This document shows, piece by piece, positions 27,101-34,833 of a stretch of 64,000 nt of DNA (positions are counted from its first letter, which is position 1; each line of letters begins with the position of its first letter). Made by a program: the position numbers and the translations under genes. Source of the DNA: Gavia stellata (lineage: Eukaryota > Chordata > Aves > Gaviiformes > Gaviidae); NCBI RefSeq assembly GCF_030936135.1, contig NC_082620.1:3348001-3412000 (forward strand), read 5' to 3'. The notes under the pieces were generated by a model. The model was not told the origin of the DNA. It did no database searches and saw only the letters and a program-made list of their open reading frames with translations.

Positions 27101-29318
27101 GGTTTATAACTAAAAGAATTAAAACGGGAGTAAAACCCATCAGATTTCATGCAAATTCGTTATCCACCTACTGTTACAAACCAAAAAGCGTTCATGTTTT
27201 CCCCTTGGTAAAAGCAGGATGGAGGGTTTTTCCTTTCCAGAAGTCTCCATCAGGACTAGTTTAAGACTGAAGTTATGAAGGTTCAGCCTGAAAACGGACT
27301 GTCCTCTGCCAAACATCTACCTTTGATTTATGCATTTCTTTTCTGAGGACTACACATTGTGAGGCACAGTGGGCCCAGGTAATTCTTAACAAGTGGGAAA
27401 AGCTCTACCATGCAAAGGCTTACTTCAATGTTTTCTACAATTCTTGTGACTACAGACGCAGTAACCGAGTACCAGTAAGATTCCCCTTTCTGTCGTCGTT
27501 CTTTCTGAAAGAGAAAATAGGGATAAGCATTAACCACCACTGTAACAACTGGTAAGGAAACAATATACCTTGTTATACTGAAATTACTGTGAACAGGGAG
27601 AAAGAAAAAAATACAACGATTTCAGTATCTCCAACATATGTGGGACACACAACATGACAGGAGTGGCATGGGGCAGAAACTGCGCTACGTTAGCATGTAT
27701 GAATCAAATCCTAACTTAGTTTCCTATGCATTTTTTGTCCTACTTGTTAGTAGACGTAAATGCAATCCAACTACCATAGCGGTTTCTTCACCATGAAAGA
27801 CAAGTATGACTCACTTTCCATTTTTCTTCAAGTGCTAGAAGAAGGGCTCTCTTGTATTCTCTTTCTTGCAACTTCTCTCTTTCCTCATCAAAATCTTCTT
27901 TTTTTTCTGGTGCACCAATTAAGTGCAGTTTTGAGACAGATATCACCCATGGATCCACATGTGGGCGATAAAAAGGTATCTGTAGTGTTATTTTGCCAAT
28001 GAAACCTAGATATACAAAACAGAGATGCTATGAGATTCCCGCGTAAACAAACTTATCATCTTTGGAAAACCTGAAAGAAAAAGTGGTATAAGAAACAAAC
28101 AAGCTAAAATAGAACTGGATTACCTGAAAACCAGGTTACCTCATTTGTTCAAGCTTCTGACTCACAGGTAAAGGTTCTCCTAAAACATGCAATACTTCCT
28201 GTTTATAAATATTTGTCCTGCACACACAAGCAAAATACAAACCTGCCTTTACTTCAAATGGTAATTCCAGTTCCTTCAAGGCATCTTTCTTTAGTGGCAA
28301 GTTTTCCAATTCAACAGCACCTAGACAAAGCAGGAAAAAAGGCAAGTCTGTTGAAGAAAGTTATGTTAAAGAATGCCCGCTTGATCATTATAAGCCTAAA
28401 TGACTAGCATCATGTTTTAAAGAAAAAAAAAAAAAATAGGATCTCATGAGAACAGTCAACCTACCACTTCAAGTAGTGTTACAATTGCAATGGTTATTTA
28501 ATATACTTGTTAATTTTCCAATGCCATATTCTCAAACTATTGATAAGGTCATCTAGAAGCAACCTTCTGCAAGGTTTTAGATCTGAACTTTATTGTAACC
28601 ATGGAGAAAGTGTCTACTCTTTGTCTTTTCAAGTATTTACTCAATATTACAAACAGCATGCACAGAAAAGCTTTGAAGTGTTATAAAATATTCTCCCCAA
28701 AAATAGCAGATAATAGCAGCAAAAGGTAAATTAGAAAGCATTGATTTGAGGACTCTGTAAAAATACAAGACTCGTGAACATAACATGACATAACATGACA
28801 TAAACCAAAAGTCTTAGTTACAGGGAAGTAACTATAGCACCAAATGTAAGAAGTAAAGACTACAGAATACTTCCTGCCACAGTCCCTCAATAGGAAAGTT
28901 ACTGAACAGTATTAAGAAAAATGACACTCAAATATTTATAAATTAAACATGCTGATAAGATATGCTAAGCATACTTTTGAAAGTTTCATATGAATTGGTT
29001 TTAACAGTGTTGATAAAAAGCAACAAAGATAAGAACACAAGAGAATTTACTATTCACTGTAAAGTGCTAGCACAAAATTCTGTATTAAAAGGGTTTATAT
29101 AAACGTTACACACCATATTAAGTGATTGCTTCTATTCCACCTTCCAGTTATTATAAAAACATAACTTTTTTTTTTTAAATGACAGCATGAAAACACTACA
29201 GAAAATACCACAAAGCCTCACCCTTCAGAAGAGCGACTGAAAGTTGGTCTGTGTTCAGGTTATTGACATATTTGCCCAAATAGGTGTTGAGGACCCAGGC
29301 TACCAATCCTTCCAACAT
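1..29318 (-). CDS. VPS13D: VPS13D, intermembrane lipid-transfer protein (spliced, 5' half; runs off left edge)
   Basis: VPS13D is a very large bridge-like lipid-transfer protein (about 4,390 residues in human) acting at ER contacts with mitochondria and peroxisomes. Twenty-nine coding exons join in one frame of 2,359 codons plus 2 nt: 29318-29222, 28320-28243, 28005-27815, 27504-27424, 26095-25979, 25761-25657, 25321-25151, 24189-24089, 23458-23290, 21882-21790, 21055-20845, 20290-20111, 19671-19541, 18773-18701, 18190-18020, 16845-16715, 15814-15682, 14469-12247, 11889-11738, 10969-9935, 9005-8915, 8360-8234, 7348-7168, 6149-5967, 3330-3111, 2637-2427, 2289-2118, 795-683, 138-1. The protein begins [18 protein letters not shown], the chorein N-terminus (roughly residues 1-115), followed by the long repeating beta-groove region. 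A candidate phospho-FFAT motif is at about residue 765. The UBA, VAB and C-terminal domains lie beyond the left edge. No stops or frameshifts were seen, so the gene looks intact. Exon numbering assumes one non-coding exon 1. Confidence 0.96.
683..795 (-). CDS. VPS13D: VPS13D exon 29 (residues 2277-2314)
   Basis: Codes [19 protein letters not shown]. Acceptor ttcag, donor gtatga, exit phase 2. Confidence 0.95.
2118..2289 (-). CDS. VPS13D: VPS13D exon 28 (residues 2219-2276)
   Basis: Codes [20 protein letters not shown] and [19 protein letters not shown]. Acceptor tgtag, donor gtaaga. Confidence 0.96.
2427..2637 (-). CDS. VPS13D: VPS13D exon 27 (residues 2149-2219)
   Basis: Codes [19 protein letters not shown] and [20 protein letters not shown], both strongly conserved. 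Acceptor tgcag, donor gtgagt. Confidence 0.96.
3111..3330 (-). CDS. VPS13D: VPS13D exon 26 (residues 2076-2149), tandem acceptor
   Basis: Low-conservation Ser/Lys-rich linker around [13 protein letters not shown]. The acceptor is a NAGNAG (tag.cag): use of the upstream site would add one Gln codon (3331-3333). Exit phase 1. Confidence 0.92.
3331..5966 (-). other. VPS13D: VPS13D intron 25, with a GC-rich patch
   Basis: AT-rich intron apart from a GC-richer stretch at about 5,630-5,835 that looks unlike its surroundings. No exon, RNA gene or identifiable repeat family was recognised. The other VPS13D introns over 300 bases (for example 796-2117, 9006-9934, 14470-15681, 16846-18019, 21883-23289, 26096-27423) are likewise AT-rich, with homopolymer runs and nothing else I can support. 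Confidence 0.6.
5967..6149 (-). CDS. VPS13D: VPS13D exon 25 (residues 2015-2075)
   Basis: Sixty-one whole codons, including [19 protein letters not shown]. Acceptor cccag, donor gtaaga. Confidence 0.96.
7168..7348 (-). CDS. VPS13D: VPS13D exon 24 (residues 1954-2014)
   Basis: Codes [19 protein letters not shown] and the [14 protein letters not shown] segment. Donor gtatgt. Confidence 0.96.
8234..8360 (-). CDS. VPS13D: VPS13D exon 23 (residues 1912-1954)
   Basis: Codes [18 protein letters not shown] and [19 protein letters not shown]. Acceptor ttgcag, donor gtatga. Confidence 0.96.
8915..9005 (-). CDS. VPS13D: VPS13D exon 22 (residues 1882-1912)
   Basis: Codes [18 protein letters not shown]. 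The acceptor tttgaccag has a good pyrimidine tract; donor gtgagt; exit phase 1. Confidence 0.95.
9299..9415. repeat. AT/CA-rich simple sequence in VPS13D intron 21
   Basis: Degenerate TA and CA dinucleotide runs with T8/A6 tracts lie between exons 21 and 22. Simple low-complexity DNA with no further structure visible. Confidence 0.6.
9935..10969 (-). CDS. VPS13D: VPS13D exon 21, large exon (residues 1537-1881)
   Basis: A 1,035-nt exon of 345 whole codons. Starts [18 protein letters not shown]; includes conserved [18 protein letters not shown], a Pro-rich [10 protein letters not shown] linker and [20 protein letters not shown]. Acceptor tgtag, donor gtatac. Confidence 0.97.
11738..11889 (-). 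CDS. VPS13D: VPS13D exon 20 (residues 1486-1536)
   Basis: Codes [18 protein letters not shown] and [14 protein letters not shown]. Acceptor aacag, donor gtacag, exit phase 0. Confidence 0.96.
12247..14469 (-). CDS. VPS13D: VPS13D exon 19, giant exon (residues 745-1486)
   Basis: A 2,223-nt exon, the largest in the window. The coding frame starts at 14469, upstream of an internal Met, with an acidic Ser/Thr/Pro linker that holds the candidate phospho-FFAT core EYKTPLA (about 765-771). The rest is beta-groove sequence very close to the mammalian protein, for example [20 protein letters not shown]. Phase 1 at both ends. Confidence 0.97.
15682..15814 (-). CDS. VPS13D: VPS13D exon 18 (residues 701-745)
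   Basis: Codes [16 protein letters not shown] and [16 protein letters not shown]. Acceptor tttcag, donor gtatga, exit phase 1. Confidence 0.96.
16715..16845 (-). CDS. VPS13D: VPS13D exon 17 (residues 657-700)
   Basis: Codes [20 protein letters not shown], an Arg/Lys-rich helix nearly identical to the mammalian protein. Acceptor tgcag, donor gtaagt. Confidence 0.96.
18020..18190 (-). CDS. VPS13D: VPS13D exon 16 (residues 600-657)
   Basis: Codes [16 protein letters not shown], then [20 protein letters not shown]. Phase 1 at both ends. The donor gttaac is weak. Confidence 0.95.
18701..18773 (-). CDS. VPS13D: VPS13D exon 15 (residues 576-600)
   Basis: Small, poorly conserved exon (starts [17 protein letters not shown]). 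Placed by the acceptor tatcag, the donor gtaaag and phase agreement on both sides. Confidence 0.9.
19541..19671 (-). CDS. VPS13D: VPS13D exon 14 (residues 532-575)
   Basis: Codes [20 protein letters not shown] and FPLLVFPNP. The donor is gtaggt. Confidence 0.95.
20111..20290 (-). CDS. VPS13D: VPS13D exon 13 (residues 472-532)
   Basis: Codes [11 protein letters not shown] and [19 protein letters not shown]. Phase 1 at both ends, so skippable in frame. Confidence 0.95.
20845..21055 (-). CDS. VPS13D: VPS13D exon 12 (residues 402-472)
   Basis: Contains the conserved Trp/Gly cluster [12 protein letters not shown] at about residues 432-443, preceded by a divergent Pro/Gly/Ser-rich linker. Acceptor acatag, donor gtatgg, exit phase 1. 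Confidence 0.95.
21790..21882 (-). CDS. VPS13D: VPS13D exon 11 (residues 371-401)
   Basis: Thirty-one whole codons of an acidic helix ([20 protein letters not shown]). Acceptor tttcag, donor gtgagg. Confidence 0.94.
23290..23458 (-). CDS. VPS13D: VPS13D exon 10 (residues 314-370)
   Basis: Codes [20 protein letters not shown] and ARDAV-type sequence (here [12 protein letters not shown]). Enters in phase 2 and exits in phase 0. Confidence 0.95.
24089..24189 (-). CDS. VPS13D: VPS13D exon 9 (residues 281-314)
   Basis: Basic helical segment around [15 protein letters not shown]. The acceptor ctaaaag has a weak pyrimidine tract, so usage deserves RNA support. Exits in phase 2. Confidence 0.93.
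25151..25321 (-). CDS. VPS13D: VPS13D exon 8 (residues 224-280)
   Basis: Fifty-seven whole codons, including [16 protein letters not shown] and [14 protein letters not shown]. Acceptor cccacag, donor gtaaat. Confidence 0.95.
25657..25761 (-). CDS. VPS13D: VPS13D exon 7 (residues 189-223)
   Basis: Thirty-five whole codons, including [18 protein letters not shown]. Acceptor cttcag, donor gtacaa. Confidence 0.95.
25979..26095 (-). CDS. VPS13D: VPS13D exon 6 (residues 150-188)
   Basis: Codes [16 protein letters not shown] and [16 protein letters not shown], typical of the VPS13 N-terminal region. Phase 0 at both ends; donor gtaagt. Confidence 0.95.
27424..27504 (-). CDS. VPS13D: VPS13D exon 5 (residues 123-149)
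   Basis: Twenty-seven whole codons, including [20 protein letters not shown]. Acceptor tttcag, donor gtaagc, phase 0 at both ends. Confidence 0.95.
27815..28005 (-). CDS. VPS13D: VPS13D exon 4 (residues 59-122)
   Basis: Codes the chorein continuation, with [14 protein letters not shown], and a charged helix. Contains a run of eight A in the coding strand (AEKK-type codons near 27,900). Acceptor atctag, donor gtgagt. Confidence 0.95.
28243..28320 (-). CDS. VPS13D: VPS13D exon 3 (residues 33-59)
   Basis: Codes chorein sequence including [19 protein letters not shown]. Phase 1 at both ends, so it is skippable in frame. The donor is an unusual gtttgt. Confidence 0.94.
28775..28803. repeat. short tandem repeat, about 10-bp unit
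   Basis: The unit ACATGACATA is repeated about 2.5 times in VPS13D intron 2. Too short to be a satellite. Confidence 0.5.
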
Positions 29319-29392
29319 GACTGTCCTAGAAGAGGGCAACTAATGTTTTTCTGTCATTTTCTGGATTTCCATTCCATAACTACAGTCTCGCT
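29222..29392 (-). CDS. VPS13D: VPS13D exon 2 (initiator exon, residues 1-33)
   Basis: The acceptor tttcag precedes 29392 and the donor gtgagg follows 29222. The ATG is 29316-29318, so 29319-29392 is 5' UTR; G at -3 gives a fair initiation context. The exon codes the start of the chorein domain and exits in phase 1. Confidence 0.95.
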
Positions 29393-32044
29393 CTGAAAGA
29401 AAAAACATGAAGAAAATGACTGTCTGAAATACACCCTCAGCAGAGCTGACATACTGCTATCACTGTAATTCTTCCTGTAACCAATCTAAAAAGCGGTAAA
29501 AACATTAAGCTTGATTTCTACCTTAATAAAAATGCTCTACGCTATGCCCTTTAAGTCTCAAATCAGACTTTCATATAGAGCTTTGATGACTACAGACCAT
29601 TCCCATTTGCAAATTAAGTTCATCTTTCCACCCTTTTTCGAATCAAAACACCACATTTTGTTGCAATAATCAAGAAGGTAAATCTACCATCCTCTTCCAG
29701 TAAAGGGAAGGCTAAAATTCTGCGTTGATCTGAAGCAGTTTTGCACTGGCCTCCTTGACTTCTGCTGCCAGCATTTTCTTCAAGTTGCCAGCATTCTGGT
29801 TTTGGAAGCCTGGTCTAAAGTAACACCCCAGAGCCTTCCACTGTATTTTTGTAGAATTCTTACATGACATCTGTGAAATGACTCACCCTACCCAAACCCG
29901 TTTTTTTGGAAGAGTGTATATGTGGGAAGTAATCCAATACAAGTCCCATAAATAGCTCAACAACAGTTACTCTAACAGGTTTTCGAAGTGATAGCATAGA
30001 TTACTGCACCAAGGAGGGGAAAAAAGCTACATTAGAAAAGCAATACTGGTCATACATATATACATTTCCCTTCATACTCTTCTCCAACCATTTCTGTTTC
30101 AACTTATGTGGTAATCAGACCATTAAAAACACCAAGTCCCTGTTCAAGTTTTTAACCAGTGAATTGCAACACTACTATTAGCTTCTGCAAGGGCAGGATC
30201 AAGCATGTTATTACAGTAAGGAAAAAAGCATGGAGGCCATACCTTGTGGATAGAATGCAGTAAATGTATCAGTTCTGTGTTTAGAAAAGTCTCCCAACCC
30301 CACACACCTCCCTAAACCAGTATAGGTAAGATTGAGTGCTACAGAGCAGAAAAGCAAGATATGTCAGACTTATTTACATCTGACAACAGAAGAAAATGAC
30401 AACTTCAAGAGTTACATTTTCAATTTTGTATTAAGATTCAGGGGGTTCCCATAATGAAGTTTGCTTGATTTTAGGCACCCGCATTTAAGTCTTTATTTCT
30501 TTAAAAAAAAAAAAGAAGCCAGTGAAAAAATTTAACTAATACAGTTAAATAAAATAACCAGAATTAAGCAAATAATGAAAGGCTTTTTCTAAAGGCTGAA
30601 AAGTGAAACTATGCTGCCATGCAGAATGCAACACATCCATCACAAACAACACAGGGAAGTTACATTCAAATAAAGCATATCTTCACGTTAAACATGCTTA
30701 ACATGTTTATCTTTGTAAAATTTCTCAACGTTTTTCAAAAACTATAGTATTATTCCACACAGTAAAGATCAAGCATTTGTACACATGGGGCCACCACCTT
30801 ATAGTATAGGTTTTTATTCTGCTAAAATTGACAAGAAAGCTGAAGTCCAAACAAAAGCAAATACAGTAATCCTTGTCATGTTACCCTTAAAATAGTAAGT
30901 CAATAAAAAAAAAAGAAATCTACAGGTGTTAAGAGGCAAACCAGAGGGAAGATCTTGAAGAAACATTCAGAAGCACATAACGGGTTAGCATCCGAGCAAC
31001 TGAAAACCGCGGGTGCATGAACAATTCCATGCCCAAAGTCACCGTAAGAGCTGTAAATACCGTAAATCAACTCCTTGACCTGAACTTGTGGAACATGTAT
31101 AACTATTTAGGAATCTTTCAACTGTTTTAAGTCTTTTACATTTCTAACTTTCTAGTCCACTGCTGTGCCAAAAACAAAAACAAAACACTTCTTTTCTATG
31201 ACAGTATTTTTATTTCCTTAACATACACAGTAAAAAAGGAACAGTAAGCACTTATCAGGATGAGAATCAAAGTCCAAACCATGACCTCACTCAAAGCTGG
31301 CTCACTTTTTCTGGATAAAGATGTAATTTTTCCAACATTTCTCTCATCTCAGGGACGAGGCAGGCCCTGAAGGAGTGGGGTCGGCCGGCCAGGGGCAGCT
31401 CACAGGCTGCGCAGGAAGGAGGGCAGCGAGCTGGGATGATGTTGCCTGTCAGTGCAAGGGAGAAGGGGGCATTTTCCCCAGCGCCCGGTTACACAGAAAA
31501 AGGGCGGGGAGGAGCCTTCCGGACACCCTCCCTTCTCTCTCTCCACGCAAGCAAACACATCGTGGGGAAAAGGAGATACGCAGCAGAGGAGACCTGTTGG
31601 CACGCAACGCCTGTCGGAGCCGAAGCGAAAGGTCACCTTGCCCAGCGGCGGCCGGAGGGAGCCCTGAGGGAGCCACGGCGAGGCCGGGGGCAGACGGCCT
31701 GCACCAGGCGGGGAGGGCGCCTGAGGGGCACCCTCGAGGCCCGGCCCCGGGGCTGAGGGCGGAGGCACCACGCAGAGCCCCGGCGGAGGGGCACGGTCCC
31801 CTCCCCGGCCTCGAGGCGTAGGGACAAGGGCCTGCGCGGGTGCCCCTCGCCCCCCCCCGGGGTCGGGGCGGCGGGGCGGAGCCCTACGAGGGGCGTGAGG
31901 CAGGGAGGGGCCCCTCAGGGCCGGGCCCGCGCCATGCAGCCGTGGTCGAGTTGGGAGCGGAGGCTGACGCAGGAGGAAACGACAGCCGGCGCCCAGGCCC
32001 GCCAGCGCGGCGCCGCCCCGCGCCCCCAGCCCGCCGGTACCCAC
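29393..32044 (-). other. VPS13D: VPS13D intron 1 (inferred)
   Basis: AT-rich non-coding sequence between the probable first exon and the initiator exon; its right part overlaps the CpG island. It contains short A and T runs, for example near 30,500 and 30,905. I see no coding exon, RNA gene or clear mobile element. Confidence 0.5.
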
Positions 32045-32460
32045 CTGGGCTCCCGGTGGCGGCCGCCTCCTCGACGGCGCGCGGGGTCGGCGGGCCGCAC
32101 GCCAATCGATCCCGAGCCAGCCGACGGGGAGACGCCTGGGCAGGGGAGCGCCGAGCTATCGATGTGGGCCTCCCCCGCCTCTTTGAGGCGGAGCCGGCGG
32201 CGGGGCGGTCGGGCCGGTCCCGCGCCGCGCCGCGCCGCCTGTGGGGGCGCCCGGGGAGGCGAACGTCCCGCCAGCGGGAGGGCGGGCTGCGGGGGCCCTG
32301 GCAGCCGCCGGCGCGTCGGGCGCGTTGCGGGGAGCCGAGGCTTTCGCTCCTGAGCGCGGCCGGGCTCCGAACGCCCGGAGCGGAGGTCACGGCGGCGAGC
32401 GGCAGGAGCGGCGTTGGTCGATGCCTGTCCTCGTCGGCGTAGTGCCCGCGCGCGGGCTGC
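31370..32460. promoter_or_regulatory. CpG island, probable VPS13D promoter
   Basis: This is a sharp GC- and CpG-rich block in otherwise AT-rich DNA, about 2-3 kb upstream of the first VPS13D coding exon. It holds many GGGCGG-like boxes and a CCAAT box at 32102-32106 (plus orientation), with no TATA box, which fits a broad housekeeping promoter. The start point of transcription cannot be fixed from sequence. The long open frames on both strands here are a by-product of GC content. Confidence 0.75.
32045..32150 (-). other. VPS13D: candidate non-coding exon 1 of VPS13D (5' UTR; right end uncertain)
   Basis: A good donor (CCCAG|GTGGGT on the minus strand) lies at 32044/32045 inside the CpG island. 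It would splice to the acceptor at 29393 in front of the initiator-containing exon. The transcription start, and so the right end, is a guess; other donors in the island are possible. Confidence 0.4.
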
Positions 32461-34450
32461 AGCCCATCAGCCCTCTGTTAATGAGGCGGGAACAAGAGGA
32501 ATTAAAATTGTTGGGGAGGCAGCAGCTTAGCCTAGGGAGTGAAAGAAGCCCTTCTGAAAACCAGAACTTCGTTTAATGAAGGGGGCAGGAGACCTGAAGT
32601 TACATGTAATTCTAAAAATACAGGGTGGTTTTTTTTTTTAATAAGCAAATGCAAGCACATTTTTCCTACTTCAGCATAAAACTTGGATTTTCCTTCTGTC
32701 ACGCAGCTCTGTAATTTGAAAACCTGGTAAATTAACTGCCGTAACAGGGTCCCCCTTTTTAACGTTTTAAAAACTTCTTCAAAAATCTTCCACTGCTGCT
32801 TCAGTGTGGCCCCAATGGCGGGAGCTGGCAGACGAGACGTGAAAACACTCCGTGCAGTGCAAGGGCTTCAAAGCGCTGTATTAAAATTAGGTTCTTTTCT
32901 TGCCTAAATCCTTCAGTTTTATAATAGTTTCAAGTGTGCCCACTTCTAAAGTCATCTCTGAAAATTACCTTCAAGTACAACTTTAATATACAGCTGTAAA
33001 AGGTTTCTTCATAGTAGAATTAAAGACCTGTTTGCCAGTTCTCAGTTCCAGAAATAACGTTAGTAAACCTCATAGCTTTTGTGGAAGTTTAAAATGTGTA
33101 TTTTAAAATCTGTCCCTCTTCTGTAGCTGTAGAATAAATGCTATTGCAAAATACCCTTTTTCAGTCTCAGGCCTCAGAAATAATGACTGCATTTAGTTTC
33201 TCTTGAGGTAGAACATAATAGTTCAGCTGGAAGGGAAGTACAATGATTATGTAGTCCAACAGGATGTTTTTATGGCAAAAGAAAAAAGTTACACCTACTG
33301 TATGACTTCACCAAATGTAATTCAGACACCGTATTGCAAATTTCTGGTTGAAAACAGACGCCACAATTGCCGGTTTAGTCACATATGTAAAATACAATTA
33401 TGGGAAATGGGATCCTAAAAATTGACTTCCAAAACAAAAGACACCCAACTTGATTCAAGCAGAACCCCTACTAATTTTCTGTAAGAGGTGGTTGCCAAGC
33501 AAGAAGTGAAGGAGAACAGGATTTTCTGGTTCTGAGGTTTGAGTCAATTCCACTTTTTACAGATTATGTGCTATGCAATCACGAAGAGATAGCCCTTTTC
33601 CTGAGGTCAATGGGTGTGAGCTATCTGGCACATATACTCACATGGATCTTCTCTAATAGTCACTGGAACGTAGGGAAAAATATTTTCAGTTTATGGTTAA
33701 CCTCAAAAATGAGGTCAGAATCAATCAGCAAACCATGTTAAATCAGCCAGGACACAAAGATGACAAACTTGAGAGCTGTCAATAAAAGCAACTTACTTCC
33801 TAGTCCAAGATAACAGCTATTTAATCTAGATTTTCTTTTCTAAAATAAAATGAACTACGCACAGCTAATGAAATGCTATTGTTTAGACATAATAGTTGTA
33901 ATCTAGTAAAAAAAGCTCCTGTAAAATATTTCACTCCTTGATATACAGGTTGATTTGAGAAGTTTGGTCCAATAATGAGTGAAAGCAAACTAATAATAAA
34001 AGAAATAGCCAAGCGGATGAGGGAATGTATGTCCATGAAGATATGGGGTAGGAAATTGCATGCAAAAGTTTTGAAATTAAAATCAAATGGATAATTCCTT
34101 AGCATTGAATGAATGATAATTTAACTTCAGGCTCTTAGAACTGCTGGTCACAGCCGTGTTCTTGATGGGTGGCATACCTGAACCCAAATTATCATCACAA
34201 GAAGTCTCAGCAGAAAAATCAATGGCGTAAAGTTAGAAAAATGTTCCTTTTCAAATCTGGTAACGGTCTCTCTAGGGTATCACAGAAGAAAGGGAGGAGT
34301 TGGCCATTCAGTTTAAAAGAAAAAGCATTCAATTTTTTTTAAACTGCAAAGATGATCCTTCGACTCTCAAAGCTGACAGAAGAGATTAAAAACCTCAAAA
34401 GCATCAGTGTCTATATTCATCTGAAATATCAAGCCTCTGTAGGAATGCTA
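32461..34450. other. VPS13D - TNFRSF1B intergenic spacer
   Basis: About 2 kb between the VPS13D CpG island and the end of TNFRSF1B. Apart from the CR1 scrap, I see no coding or structured feature. Part may be distal TNFRSF1B 3' UTR if the proximal poly(A) signal is not used. Confidence 0.5.
33205..33280 (-). mobile_element. CR1-like LINE 3'-end fragment
   Basis: Reads AGTTCAGCTGGAAGGGAAG, then a diverged 'atgattatgtagtccaac', the complement of the usual end of CR1 LINEs. It sits in the spacer between VPS13D and TNFRSF1B. Only the terminal few dozen bases are recognisable. Confidence 0.5.
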
Positions 34451-34464
34451 CATTTAACATCATG

Positions 34465-34470
34465 TTTATT
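34465..34470 (-). promoter_or_regulatory. TNFRSF1B: candidate poly(A) signal of TNFRSF1B
   Basis: AATAAA on the minus strand, about 65 bases past the stop codon. It would give a very short 3' UTR. A more distal site is equally possible. Confidence 0.4.
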
Positions 34471-34534
34471 TTAGAAGACAAGAGGTTGGTTGATTAATTT
34501 TATCAGTCAATCAGTATAGGATCTGTAATTTCCT

Positions 34535-34833
34535 TTAACTGGTTTTCATCCCCGCATCTTGAATACCCAGAGGAAACTTCTTTTCTTCTGGAAGTAAGTC
34601 TTGACGTAAATTGTCCTCATTTTCCACCAAGATCTGAATTTCAGTTTCTTTTTTCAAGGGGTTTTCTTCTTTTGAAAGAGGAATTTCTTCCCCTGTTGGG
34701 GAATAATAGGGAGCATTTCCATAATCCATGCTCGTTGAACTAGTCTGTTCTGGGAACTGGGAACTGCAGTCTGGACTACATACTTTAACAATACAAGTCA
34801 CATTCACCTGCGTTCCTCCGTTACCAGAATATT
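34535..34833 (-). CDS. TNFRSF1B: TNFRSF1B exon 10 (residues 370-468, TRAF2-binding end)
   Basis: Codes GTQVNVTCIVKVCS, then PLSKEENPL (the TRAF2-binding site) and LGIQDAGMKTS before TAA at 34535-34537. Acceptor gacag. Confidence 0.96.

Noticed and set aside
31375-32576. Open frames of 100-214 codons on both strands
   Set aside because: They overlap each other within a CpG island, are Ala/Arg/Gly/Pro-rich in every frame and resemble no family; a composition effect.
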